Part shown: positions 6,989 through 15,295 of the stretch, piece by piece
How positions within the stretch are numbered: position 1 is the stretch's first letter
Layout: every line of letters begins with the position of its first letter
Origin: Candidatus Gastranaerophilales bacterium
Lineage (GTDB): Bacteria; Cyanobacteriota; Vampirovibrionia; Gastranaerophilales; Gastranaerophilaceae
DNA length: 64,000 bases
Assembly: GCA_944324375.1 (NCBI GenBank)
Contig: CALUWB010000001.1
Coordinates: forward strand, 1-64,000
Direction of reading: 5' to 3'
The notes under the pieces: model-generated
What the model was told of the DNA's origin: nothing
Database searches by the model: none
What the model saw: only the letters and a program-made list of their open reading frames with translations
Position numbers and translations under genes: made by a program

Positions 6989-9487
6989 CTACTTAGATGT
7001 TTGAACTGTTTTATCTTGTTTTCCAAATGCTAATTGAGATAATAAAGTTCCTGTTAATACTATACTACCAACAGTTGTCCACATTCTCAACCATTTATTT
7101 GAATTAAATTTTTGTTTCAATGCGTTATATAACATATTATCCGGAGTACAAGCTACTTTATTAAATTTTTCTACTGCTGTCTTTTGAGCATTAGGGAAAA
7201 TATCTTTACCTTCAATATGATTTGGTAAAAATTCATTTAATGTTGTTCCCATTAAATTTCCAGTTTGTTTAGCCCATTTAGAAACTCTTTGAGCCATTGT
7301 TGTTTTACCATTAAATACTTCGTGAGACTCATAACCTAAAGCTGATTTAGTAGCATTAGATGTTTCTCCTGATAGGAATGTATGCCAAATTAAACCTTTA
7401 AAGAAACTTGAATTATTATGTGTTTCAAATTTTGTGTAAAAATCTCCTGAATGTGATGACATCAAAAGTTTTTTACCTTTTTCTATTAATGCTTTATCAA
7501 GTTTTGCATTTCCACTAAAACCACCATTACCTGCTTTATATTCTTCTGCACGTCTAAAGAAATCTGCAGTATGTAATAATCTCATATAAGCATTTTGAAT
7601 ACTTCCTACTCGAGCTGTTTTAATTCTTTGAAGTTTTGCATCTTTTACTGAACCAACAAAAACGCCATCAATATTTTCACCTGCAATTCTTTGAGATAAA
7701 TTAAAGAATGGTTTGCTTTCTGTTCCAGTAATTCCATTTAATTCTGCTGCTGTATTATCATGGTTTCTTACGATACTATCTATAATTGTATCCATTGCTG
7801 GACGATTTCCTGATTTAACATTATCAAGTTTTTCATCTAATTTTGCCATTTTTTTAGAAATATTAGTTATAAATTTCTTATAACTATTTTCATTTTTAGC
7901 AATATTTTCTAATTTTCTAGTAAATAATTGAGCTGTTAACTCTTCACTAGATTTAGCTTCATTTAATTCTTTTGGAGATATATTCAATTCTTTTATTAAT
8001 GTTTCAGTAACTTCTCCCCAATTATTACCTGCTAATGTTTCAGGAGCTTTTTCTACTTTAAAATGAGCTGCTGATGAAATTGTTTCATCAAATGCTCTAT
8101 ATTTTCTAATTGTTTGACCTGCTTTTGAAATGTAACCTGCTGTTTCATCTGATAATACTGCTGTTTTATGACCTTCAAAAACTGCATTTACTGCATCTGT
8201 TGCCATTTCTGAGATTACTTCTTTTCTTGATGCTCTAATTGATGAATTTTCATTAGTTGCTTTTTCTAATAATTCTCCTAATGACAATCTTAATTCTTCT
8301 GATTTTTCAGCAGATAAAATACCATTTGCAGGACGACCATTTTGATTCATAAAGTTATCTACATGCTCTGCAATTTTTTTAGTATCAAATATTGAAGCTG
8401 TATAACCTTCACCATATTTTGTATCAAGTTTTTTAGTTAATGTTTTAAAAATCATATTAACAGTATCGTCATTAACAACTGTTTGATTTTGACCTAGCAT
8501 ATAACCTAAATCCAATCTAGCTGCTTTTCTTGTTTGATTATCCAAACCTACTGTTAACGCATCTGATATTGCATCTATATCTTTTTCTGTTACTGATTTA
8601 CCTATTTTTGATTTTAACAATGAATCTAATTTCTTACCTGATTCATTATCCATTTTTGTTGTTATAAGTTCATCTTCTAATTTTTTATCACCTGATTTAT
8701 TATAGTTCTCAATTTTATTAATAAGTTTATTAACTTTATTATCAGATAATTTTTCAAAGAATTTCCCAACTGGTTTTTCTAATCTATTACAAGCCAATGC
8801 TGTCATTACAGGAGTTGCAACACCAGCTGTTAACATCCACAATGTATTATTTTGAACTGAAACTTTTCTTATATGTTCTTTTGCTAATTCATTTCTATCT
8901 TTTTCATTTTTATCAATACCCATTCTATCAGCAATATGACCTAAATCTTCAGATTTTCTTTTGCCTTTATATAAATCAAATGGGATATAATTAGGGTCTT
9001 GAGTTACATATTTTTTTCTACCTTGTTCATCAACATATTGTTTTCTGAAATTGAAACCGTGAACTAATTGAGCTGGCCATTGTAAAGCTACTTTAGGCCA
9101 AATTGCCATACTTGCTAAGAAAGCTCCAAAACCGATAAATTCCATTGCTTTTTGTTTTGGGGTTTGACGTCTTGTCATCAAATAAGTTGCAATTGATAAA
9201 CCACCCAATTTCAAACCTAAATCATTTAATTTACCCAACTCATGGTCATTAGCTTTACCTGTAATACCTCTTTGTAATGATTTAGCTGTATAATATGTAT
9301 CTTTTGCTAATTCTTTGGGATAAGTTAATAAACTGTTTTCTACTAGATAACCTTTCCCATCCAATGGAGTTAACAAGTTTTCTGAGTTTGAATCTGTTAA
9401 ATTGTTATAATACTTCTTTGTTGTATTATTAACAGATGAAATACCTTGCCCAATATTATTTGCATAATTTTGAATTAAATTAGCCAT
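6989..9487 (-). CDS. large membrane protein of unknown function (832 aa)
   Basis: I recognise no domain. The protein begins with about 60 Asn-rich residues, then has hydrophobic segments near residues 90-110, 115-135 and 215-235. A long hydrophilic, helical Lys/Glu-rich region (about 250-780) follows, and a final hydrophobic segment lies near the C-terminus (about 805-825). The layout suggests a membrane-anchored scaffold with a large soluble domain. It starts 4 bp after the 370-residue membrane protein and ends 8 bp before the GH13 gene, so the three are one operon. Low complexity and Asn richness resemble other unknowns in this window. Confidence 0.75.
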   Translation of the reverse strand: MANLIQNYANNIGQGISSVNNTTKKYYNNLTDSNSENLLTPLDGKGYLVENSLLTYPKELAKDTYYTAKSLQRGITGKANDHELGKLNDLGLKLGGLSIATYLMTRRQTPKQKAMEFIGFGAFLASMAIWPKVALQWPAQLVHGFNFRKQYVDEQGRKKYVTQDPNYIPFDLYKGKRKSEDLGHIADRMGIDKNEKDRNELAKEHIRKVSVQNNTLWMLTAGVATPVMTALACNRLEKPVGKFFEKLSDNKVNKLINKIENYNKSGDKKLEDELITTKMDNESGKKLDSLLKSKIGKSVTEKDIDAISDALTVGLDNQTRKAARLDLGYMLGQNQTVVNDDTVNMIFKTLTKKLDTKYGEGYTASIFDTKKIAEHVDNFMNQNGRPANGILSAEKSEELRLSLGELLEKATNENSSIRASRKEVISEMATDAVNAVFEGHKTAVLSDETAGYISKAGQTIRKYRAFDETISSAAHFKVEKAPETLAGNNWGEVTETLIKELNISPKELNEAKSSEELTAQLFTRKLENIAKNENSYKKFITNISKKMAKLDEKLDNVKSGNRPAMDTIIDSIVRNHDNTAAELNGITGTESKPFFNLSQRIAGENIDGVFVGSVKDAKLQRIKTARVGSIQNAYMRLLHTADFFRRAEEYKAGNGGFSGNAKLDKALIEKGKKLLMSSHSGDFYTKFETHNNSSFFKGLIWHTFLSGETSNATKSALGYESHEVFNGKTTMAQRVSKWAKQTGNLMGTTLNEFLPNHIEGKDIFPNAQKTAVEKFNKVACTPDNMLYNALKQKFNSNKWLRMWTTVGSIVLTGTLLSQLAFGKQDKTVQTSK

Positions 9488-9490
9488 ATG

Positions 9491-10603
9491 TTAATCCACC
9501 GTAACTTTCTTATCGGAATCAATAACCATTTTTCTATCACCTGCTGTTTTTGCACCGTATATAGTATTTGCAGCTCCTAATATACTTAATGCTGCTGCAA
9601 AACCTAAAGCAAACTTACCAGCATGCTTATTGAATCCTTTTTCTGTAGCAGGACCTTTATACAATTCTTTTGAAGCACTTACAAAGTTTCGACCAAAACT
9701 TTTGGTTATACGCCACAAGTTTTTACCTGTATTTATACCTCTATCAACTATATTTATTATTTTATTTTCGTTTGGATTTGGAGTAAATCTTTTCCATGAT
9801 TTTTTAGATAAAGCTCTAAAGAATTTATCCCAAGAATTTTGAGCTGCTAACATTACACCTACACCACCCCATACATAAGTAGATAAGCTTTTTGCAGTAC
9901 TTGAACGGGATATTACATCTTTTATTAATGGTTTTACTTCTGCATCTGATGCTTCTAAATTTATACCTAAACCATTTTTCTTTGCAATTTTATCATAATA
10001 ATAATTACGAGGTTTATCCTCTTTTAAACCATATAATTTATCATATCTTGGGAAATCACGGCTTTCAAAAACTTTATGCTGTTCAAACATTGGAACAGGA
10101 GTATCGTCTTTACTATTTGGAATTGTATAACTTACTTTTTCATAAGGCATTTCTGTATCAATACCTGTAGCCCATTTTACAGGTTTTGTTACAAAATTCT
10201 TTGATATACTTTTAGCAACACCATATAATAAAACACCTAAAGCTAGCTTATTACCACCAACTCTAGCACCTTTTTTATTAAAATTTGGGAACCAACTAGG
10301 AGCAGCATTGAATAATGCCATAAATGTTGCACTACCAAGAATATATGGAACTGATCCCATTGTTAAAAATTCATAAAATGTAGACTTTTTGTCGCCTTTT
10401 AACCCTTTTACAGGATACTCTGTAAACGCACTAGTAACTTTTTGAAATGTTCTCATTGCTTGTGTTCGTGGATTATTTGGTAATATTCGTGTTTCTTCTG
10501 GAATATGTTCTGGTGGAATATGCACATGAGGATATGGAGGACAAGGAGCAGACTTAGGTGTCAATGCTATTGTCGTATTTGCATTACTAGTATCAATTCC
10601 CAT
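9491..10603 (-). CDS. membrane protein of unknown function (370 aa)
   Basis: The N-terminus is unusual for its Pro/His-rich segment at about residues 18-45 (PPYPHVHIPPEHIPEE). Hydrophobic segments follow near 85-105, 125-140, 240-260 and 325-350. No known domain is recognised. A GGTGA ribosome site is 5 bp before ATG 10603. It heads the operon with the 832-residue membrane protein and the GH13 protein, so a shared envelope task is plausible but unproven. A 220-bp gap upstream contains TGTAAA direct repeats. Confidence 0.75.
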   Translation of the reverse strand: MGIDTSNANTTIALTPKSAPCPPYPHVHIPPEHIPEETRILPNNPRTQAMRTFQKVTSAFTEYPVKGLKGDKKSTFYEFLTMGSVPYILGSATFMALFNAAPSWFPNFNKKGARVGGNKLALGVLLYGVAKSISKNFVTKPVKWATGIDTEMPYEKVSYTIPNSKDDTPVPMFEQHKVFESRDFPRYDKLYGLKEDKPRNYYYDKIAKKNGLGINLEASDAEVKPLIKDVISRSSTAKSLSTYVWGGVGVMLAAQNSWDKFFRALSKKSWKRFTPNPNENKIINIVDRGINTGKNLWRITKSFGRNFVSASKELYKGPATEKGFNKHAGKFALGFAAALSILGAANTIYGAKTAGDRKMVIDSDKKVTVD

Positions 10604-10683
10604 AAAATCACCAACTCCAAACTAACGTCTACAATTATAAAAAGAATGCTAATATCTTTTTTTTGCTATTAATTTAATACAAA

Positions 10684-10700
10684 ATTTACAAATATTTACA
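10684..10700 (-). promoter_or_regulatory. degenerate TGTAAAT direct-repeat box
   Basis: On the minus strand TGTAAAT occurs twice with a 10-bp period (10694-10700 and 10684-10690). This is the same spacing as the exact 18-bp boxes at 151-168 and 43642-43659. A TATAAT is present at 10634-10639, 44 bp further on. The region is very AT-rich, so this may be coincidence. Confidence 0.25.
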
Positions 10701-10823
10701 CACTTAAAACATCCTGTTTTTATATATAAAATAGCACGTATAAAAGGAATATACAATTGCCTGTAAACAAATATTAACAAGGGTTTTCAGTATATACTAT
10801 TTATCTATATTTTTATTACTGTT

Positions 10824-11453
10824 TTATTTTTTATATGCGTATAAAAAATCTAAAACAGCTTTTCTTTGAGCTTCTTCTTTTAATGTAATTAAACTTTTTA
10901 TATCCTTTAGTTCTACAAAACCATTCTTAACCATTAGCTCTGCAAACTTTGTATGTGCTCCATGTTTTTTTTCTTCTTCTTGCTGTTTTAAAATTATTTC
11001 TGTTTGCTCTTGAGATAATTTTCCTATTTTTTGGAAATATTCCCCTGTCATGCACTCTCCAGATATAAACATTGCTATAGCTAATACATTTATAGGTATG
11101 TCTGTCTTTATATATTGCTTGTTATAACAAAACATGAATAACTTTGAAATATCCTCCATTGAATACTTATTTTCTATTGACATTTCTAATATCGATAAAT
11201 TATTTGCACAATTATATAAAAAATCATAAATATCTTGAGAATGATCCTCATTTTTCTTATCTAGTTCATCCATACCTAATTTTGATATTGTTGGTCTAAA
11301 TATATGAAAAATCTTATCTTCATCCATAGAAATTAAATCTTCGCTTAAATATGATTCCAAATCTTTTTTTAAATAAACTAATATTACTTGTTTTACCCAT
11401 AAAGGTAGTGAAGTCAATTCTTGAATAAAAAGTAAAAATATATTACGTTTCAT
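10824..11453 (-). CDS. hypothetical protein, possible MshEN-like C-terminal segment
   Basis: The 209-residue soluble protein has no family I can name with certainty. Its C-terminal third (FAELMVKNGFVELKDIKSL) resembles the repeated helix-turn pattern of MshEN/T2SSE-N domains, in which a lead residue pair is followed by L-V-x-x-G-(F/L)-(V/I). Those domains accompany type IV pilus and type II secretion ATPases and can bind c-di-GMP, but the key residues cannot be verified here. It is divergent from the flagellar genes that begin 88 bp away, so its promoter shares that gap. Confidence 0.6.
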   Translation of the reverse strand: MKRNIFLLFIQELTSLPLWVKQVILVYLKKDLESYLSEDLISMDEDKIFHIFRPTISKLGMDELDKKNEDHSQDIYDFLYNCANNLSILEMSIENKYSMEDISKLFMFCYNKQYIKTDIPINVLAIAMFISGECMTGEYFQKIGKLSQEQTEIILKQQEEEKKHGAHTKFAELMVKNGFVELKDIKSLITLKEEAQRKAVLDFLYAYKK

Positions 11454-11540
11454 ATAAATAATCCTTTCTTTGTATGGTTTCCTTTATACAGATTATAGCA
11501 TATAATAATAATGTAATATTACTTTTAAGGAATAAACATC

Positions 11541-11972
11541 ATGGGAATGGATGGATTATCAATGGCAAATACTGGAATGCTAAGAGAAGCAACTTCTCGT
11601 GATTATTCCATGCAAACTGAAGAAACCATTTCTAAAAATGAAGAAAATAAACAAGTTGACCAAGTTTCAACTCAAATGAAAGTTAAAGAAGATGGACATA
11701 ATTCTGCATCTAGAGAAAATGATAATCAAGAAAAAAATGAAAATGATGATAGCACAGAAGATAACAACGATGACGAAAGCAATTTGAATATATCAAAAGA
11801 TGATTTAGACAATCATACTTTTTATGTTAAAATAACTAAAGATGGGCAATTATTTGAACTTTATGACAAAGAGTCTGATAGATTAGTTGAAAAAATAAGT
11901 GCCGAAGAAATTAATCAATTAATGTTAAAACTTAATATGGCGTCAGGAATATTAGTAAACAGGTCTGTATAA
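11541..11972 (+). CDS. flaG: FlaG-like flagellar protein
   Basis: This protein of 143 residues has a long acidic, Asn/Asp/Glu-rich middle (about 25-90) and a C-terminal domain that fits FlaG. In that domain a strand motif FYVKITKDGQLFELYDKES is followed by DRLVEKISAEEINQLMLKL. FlaG proteins affect filament length and are often encoded before fliD/fliS. Here the stop codon directly abuts the fliS ATG (TAAATG), which supports a flagellar role. TAAGGA lies 9 bp before the ATG. The acidic insertion is longer than in typical FlaG. Confidence 0.75.
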   Translation: MGMDGLSMANTGMLREATSRDYSMQTEETISKNEENKQVDQVSTQMKVKEDGHNSASRENDNQEKNENDDSTEDNNDDESNLNISKDDLDNHTFYVKITKDGQLFELYDKESDRLVEKISAEEINQLMLKLNMASGILVNRSV

Positions 11973-12401
11973 ATGTTAAATCCGTACGTAAAAAATTTAA
12001 ACCAATATAAAAATAATGAAATATTAACAGCAACACCTGAAAAGTTAATGATTATGCTTTATGATGCTGCTATTCAATTTTTAATTAAAGCAGGAAAAGC
12101 TATTGAAGCAAATAATCCTGAAGAAATATGCAATAATGTTATTGGTTGTCAAAAAATCCTTAGAGAATTTATGAAAACTATTGATTTAGAAAATGGTATT
12201 GAAGTTGGAAGACACCTATTTAGATTCTATGATAAATTAGTTAGAAAACTCTACCAAGTCAACAGACGAAGAGATACCGAAGCATTAGAATATGTTATTA
12301 ATGAACTTAAAGTATTAAGAAAAACATTTCTTGAAGCTATTGATATTGCAGCTAAAGAAAAGGCTGAAAACATTCCACTTATTGACGAACAAGATGCATA
12401 A
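11973..12401 (+). CDS. fliS: flagellin chaperone FliS
   Basis: The 142 residues fit FliS across their length: an N-terminal Y-x-x-N segment, the hallmark TATPEKLMIMLYDAAIQFL (about 19-37) and the helical C-terminus with YDKLVRKLYQVNRRRDTEAL. FliS binds the C-terminus of flagellin in the cytoplasm and delivers it to the export gate. It starts directly at the flaG stop and is followed after 15 bp by a FliT-like gene. No flagellin (fliC) or cap (fliD) gene lies in this window. Confidence 0.93.
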   Translation: MLNPYVKNLNQYKNNEILTATPEKLMIMLYDAAIQFLIKAGKAIEANNPEEICNNVIGCQKILREFMKTIDLENGIEVGRHLFRFYDKLVRKLYQVNRRRDTEALEYVINELKVLRKTFLEAIDIAAKEKAENIPLIDEQDA

Positions 12402-12416
12402 TACTTAAGGGGATTC

Positions 12417-12815
12417 ATGGCACAATACGATCAATTAATCATATTTTATAATCAACTTCTAAACATGGCTGATGAAATTCACGAGCTTGTTAATAAGGAA
12501 ATGTACGATTTAATTCTTGATAAACTTAGTTATCACGATAAACTATTAATTCAAGTTAAATTAGCTAAAAAATGTGCTAAATTAACAGATAAAGAGCAAG
12601 AAGAAATTAATAGACTTGAAGATGAACTCAGAGAAAAAGAAAAAGAAAATATTGAACTTCTTAAAACGTCTATGACTGCAGTAAAACTTGAACTTGATAG
12701 AATTAAACTTAAATCAAAAGTTAAAAAAGCATATGGACAAATATATCAACACCAAGAACAAGGTTCAATTATTGATGTAGATGATTCATACAGACCAACA
12801 GATACTCAAACATAA
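12417..12815 (+). CDS. fliT: FliT-like flagellar export chaperone
   Basis: The 132-residue all-helical protein is highly charged and predicted to form a coiled coil (about 55-110). Position directly after fliS and the pattern of an N-terminal helix with Q-L-L-x-M-A-x-x-I resemble FliT/FlgN-class chaperones. Sequence similarity alone would be weak evidence, so operon context carries the call. A perfect terminator follows, shared with rpsG on the other strand. Confidence 0.6.
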   Translation: MAQYDQLIIFYNQLLNMADEIHELVNKEMYDLILDKLSYHDKLLIQVKLAKKCAKLTDKEQEEINRLEDELREKEKENIELLKTSMTAVKLELDRIKLKSKVKKAYGQIYQHQEQGSIIDVDDSYRPTDTQT

Positions 12816-12818
12816 AAA

Positions 12819-12851
12819 ATGCTCTTACAATAAAATTTGTAAGAGCATTTT
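12819..12851. terminator. bidirectional terminator between fliT-like gene and rpsG
   Basis: A perfect 12-bp stem ATGCTCTTACAA (12819-12830) and TTGTAAGAGCAT (12837-12848) encloses the loop TAAAAT. A run of A precedes it and T follows, so it works in both directions between the convergent fliT-like and rpsG genes. Confidence 0.92.
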
Positions 12852-12871
12852 TATAACTATTATTATAAATA

Positions 12872-13342
12872 TTAATATCTATAATGAGCAAATGCTTTAT
12901 TCGCTTCAGCCATCTTGTGAGTATCTTCACGTTTTTTACAAGCTGCACCAGAACCATTTGAAGCATCTAATAATTCATTAGTTAATTTATCAATGAAAGA
13001 TTTTCCACCTCTATTTTTAGCAGCAGCAATCAACCAAGAAGATGCAAGAGCAAAACCTCTATCAGCCTTAACTTCAATAGGTACTTGGTAAGTAGAACCA
13101 CCAATACGTCTTGCTTTTACTTCCAATAATGGTGTAGCATTTGTTAATGCTTTTTGGAATACTTCTATAGGATTTTCACTAACTCTTTCTTCGATACGTT
13201 TCATTGTAGCGTAGAAGATTTTTTCTGCTAATGATTTTTTACCACGACGCATAATTCTATTAATAAATTTAGAAATATCTACGTTATTATAAATTGGATC
13301 TGGAGCTGGTACTCTTCTTTCAGGTTTAGAACGTCTTGACAT
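12872..13342 (-). CDS. rpsG: 30S ribosomal protein S7
   Basis: The 156-residue protein matches S7 end to end: an N-terminal [10 protein letters not shown] segment, FINRIMRRGKKSLAEKI, the RRIGGSTYQVP block and the C-terminal MAEANKAFAHYRY. It overlaps rpsL by one base (TAATG), so the two are translationally coupled. S7 nucleates the 30S head. In most bacteria fusA and tuf follow; here a terminator and convergent flagellar genes follow instead. Confidence 0.98.
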   Translation of the reverse strand: MSRRSKPERRVPAPDPIYNNVDISKFINRIMRRGKKSLAEKIFYATMKRIEERVSENPIEVFQKALTNATPLLEVKARRIGGSTYQVPIEVKADRGFALASSWLIAAAKNRGGKSFIDKLTNELLDASNGSGAACKKREDTHKMAEANKAFAHYRY

Positions 13343-13719
13343 TATTTCTTACCTCCCTTTTTAGCTCCGTATTTAGAACGACTTTGAGCTCTGTTAGCTA
13401 CACCAGCAGTATCTAAAGTACCACGAACAATGTGATATCTTACACCTGGAAGGTCTTTAACCCTTCCACCTCTTATAAGAACAACACTGTGTTCTTGTAA
13501 GTTGTGACCAATACCTGGGATGTATGATGTAACTTCAAAACCATTTGTAAGTCTTACTCTGGCAACTTTTCTAAGTGCTGAGTTTGGTTTTTTAGGGGTT
13601 GTTGTATAAACCCTTGTACATACTCCACGTCTTTGAGGACAATTCATCAAAGCTGGAGATTTTGTTTTGTCTTTTAGCTTTTTACGTTCTTGACGTACAA
13701 GCTGATTCATTGTAGGCAT
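13342..13719 (-). CDS. rpsL: 30S ribosomal protein S12
   Basis: The 125 residues show all S12 hallmarks, including the decoding-loop segment [13 protein letters not shown] and the [26 protein letters not shown] block. The lysine in PKKPNS and the RVKDLPG loop are of the ordinary streptomycin-sensitive type. It begins a two-gene operon with rpsG. A candidate promoter lies about 80-105 bp upstream. Confidence 0.98.
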   Translation of the reverse strand: MPTMNQLVRQERKKLKDKTKSPALMNCPQRRGVCTRVYTTTPKKPNSALRKVARVRLTNGFEVTSYIPGIGHNLQEHSVVLIRGGRVKDLPGVRYHIVRGTLDTAGVANRAQSRSKYGAKKGGKK

Positions 13720-13794
13720 TACCTATCTCCTTTTTTATTGTAACACTATCTTGAGCCGTCAAATCCAGCACGAAAATTTCGACTAAGATATTTC

Positions 13795-13824
13795 TATCTA
13801 ACTACAACCATATTTTATTGTCAA
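13795..13824 (-). promoter_or_regulatory. candidate sigma-70 promoter for rpsL-rpsG
   Basis: On the minus strand a perfect TTGACA (13819-13824) is followed after 18 bp by TAGATA (13795-13800), a 4/6 match to TATAAT. It would give a leader of roughly 70 bases before the rpsL ATG. The -10 is weak, so the exact start is uncertain. Confidence 0.5.
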
Positions 13825-14092
13825 CAAATTATAATACCAAATTGGATAATTTATTTTTTTGTAAACTATGTAACAATATTATTATATTACGCAAAAGCAT
13901 GGAAAAATTTTTCTTTATATATATATCAGTTAAAAATACTGAATTTTGTTCATCTAGAATGGAAAGGGGCGAAGAGCCCCTTTCTTTTTTATTATTTGCT
14001 TTATTACTTTTTGTAAAATAAATATATATAACTAGCAAAATTTCTTTATTTTCGACATTATAATTAAATGTGTAGGATAATTGGAGGTGTTT
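13825..14092. other. gene-poor gap between the rpsL promoter and the small membrane protein gene
   Basis: This is part of the only stretch over 300 bp without a gene (13720-14092). I find no convincing coding region. It contains a strong plus-strand terminator (13962-13990) that no annotated gene uses, and a TATAAT at 14059-14064 that may start the transcript of the downstream gene. Two short reading frames cross the terminator and lack ribosome sites, so I did not call them. Confidence 0.6.
13962..13990 (+). terminator. strong intrinsic terminator without an obvious gene
   Basis: A 9-bp GC-rich stem, GAAAGGGGC (13962-13970) and GCCCCTTTC (13976-13984), with loop GAAGA is followed by six T. 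It points along the plus strand, where no gene lies upstream, so it may end a small RNA starting near 13896. Confidence 0.85.
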
Positions 14093-14443
14093 ATGGTTAG
14101 TATTGGAAACTTTGGACAAGTTTTTAATAATACTCAAAAATTTAATGCAAATGATTTAACTAGAACTGATAATAAAAATTTAAAAGAAGATAAGGAAAAA
14201 CTTAATGCTTTTGCAAAAAGCCAAATTAATCTAGGGTATGTAACGATGGGGGCTGGGGCTCTAGCTCTTCTTGGCACTCGATTCAAAAAAGGGGCTTTTA
14301 AACTTATAGCTGCAATTCCTGCTGCAAGTATATCTGCAATGGTTGGAGCAAATATGATTGCTGGAGGACAAGGCATTCAAAAAGTTCTTAATAATACTAA
14401 TAACCAAACTGAAACAAGCAACAAAGTTGATACAAAAGCATAG
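14093..14443 (+). CDS. small membrane protein of unknown function (116 aa)
   Basis: I start at ATG 14093 because GGAGG (14083-14087) is 5 bp upstream. An Asn-rich, probably disordered N-terminus (about 1-40) is followed by two hydrophobic helices separated by a short RFKKG turn (about 49-63 and 70-93). A Thr/Asn-rich tail ends the protein. This looks like a small hairpin membrane protein. No family is recognised. It converges with miaA, whose stop is 3 bp away. Confidence 0.7.
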   Translation: MVSIGNFGQVFNNTQKFNANDLTRTDNKNLKEDKEKLNAFAKSQINLGYVTMGAGALALLGTRFKKGAFKLIAAIPAASISAMVGANMIAGGQGIQKVLNNTNNQTETSNKVDTKA

Positions 14444-14446
14444 TAT

Positions 14447-15295
14447 CTAAATATCAAAACTTAAGTTCGGATTTTTCCTAAACCAAGTTAATTGACGTTT
14501 TGCATAGCGCCTTGTATTTTGTTTAATTTGTTCTTTTGCTTCGTCTATTGAACATAAGCCATCAAAATAAGAAATTATTTCTTGGTAACCTATTGTATTT
14601 ATCAAATTTTTTATACGCCCGTGCTTGTTCAATAGATATTTTGTTTCTTCAACTAATCCATCTTCTATCATTACATCTACACGACGATTAATCCTATCAT
14701 ACAAAACTTCTCTAGATTCAATTTCAGGGAAAATCCATTCAACATCATATTCATTTTCTTTTAAACCAGCTACTTCAGAAAATGGTTTATTTAAACTCTT
14801 TGTAACTTCTAATGCTCGTATTACTCTAACCCTATTGTTTTTATGTATTGTTTCTGCTGATTTTGGGTCTAATTTTAATAATTCATTATAAAGAGCATCT
14901 GTATCTAATTTTTCTAATTCTTTTCGCAAATCAATATTTGCTTCTATTCTAGGCAAAGCATAATTTTCTAAAAGGATTCGAAAATAAAGCCCAGTACCAC
15001 CTGCAACTATTGGGATTTTACCTTTAGCCTGAATTTCTTTTATTTTTTCTGATGCTAAATCTACATAATCAGCAACGGAATAATCAACTTCTGGTTCAAC
15101 AACATCAATTAAATGATGTTTTACAATCTCTTGTTCTTCTTTTGTGGGTTTAGCTGTTCCGATATCAAAACCTTTATAAACAAGCCTTGAATCGGCAGAT
15201 ATTACTTCAGTATCTAATTCTTTAGCCATTTCTATAGCAAGTTTTGTTTTACCACTAGCTGTTGGCCCAACAATTGCAATTACTTTATTCTTCAT
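14447..15295 (-). CDS. miaA: tRNA dimethylallyltransferase
   Basis: The P-loop GPTASGKT lies near the N-terminus, followed by ISADSRLVYKGFDIGTAKPT. The central VAGGTGLY and the C-terminal RRYAKRQLTWFR are also MiaA hallmarks. The enzyme adds a dimethylallyl group to A37 of tRNAs that read UNN codons. I prefer ATG 15295 to an upstream in-frame TTG at 15301; the family starts shortly before the P-loop. The start overlaps the end of the preceding membrane-protein gene, which indicates coupling. It is the last gene of a five-gene operon. Confidence 0.96.
   Translation of the reverse strand: MKNKVIAIVGPTASGKTKLAIEMAKELDTEVISADSRLVYKGFDIGTAKPTKEEQEIVKHHLIDVVEPEVDYSVADYVDLASEKIKEIQAKGKIPIVAGGTGLYFRILLENYALPRIEANIDLRKELEKLDTDALYNELLKLDPKSAETIHKNNRVRVIRALEVTKSLNKPFSEVAGLKENEYDVEWIFPEIESREVLYDRINRRVDVMIEDGLVEETKYLLNKHGRIKNLINTIGYQEIISYFDGLCSIDEAKEQIKQNTRRYAKRQLTWFRKNPNLSFDI

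Noticed and set aside
9892-10170. Leucine- and histidine-rich antisense frames such as this one and those inside accB, gcvPB and the TPR gene
   Set aside because: They arise opposite AT-rich coding regions with acidic or Asn-rich proteins, have no start signals and no domains.
13818-14137. Open frames on both strands in the rpsL-to-membrane-protein gap
   Set aside because: They cross the strong terminator, lack ribosome sites and are unusually hydrophobic and AT-driven.
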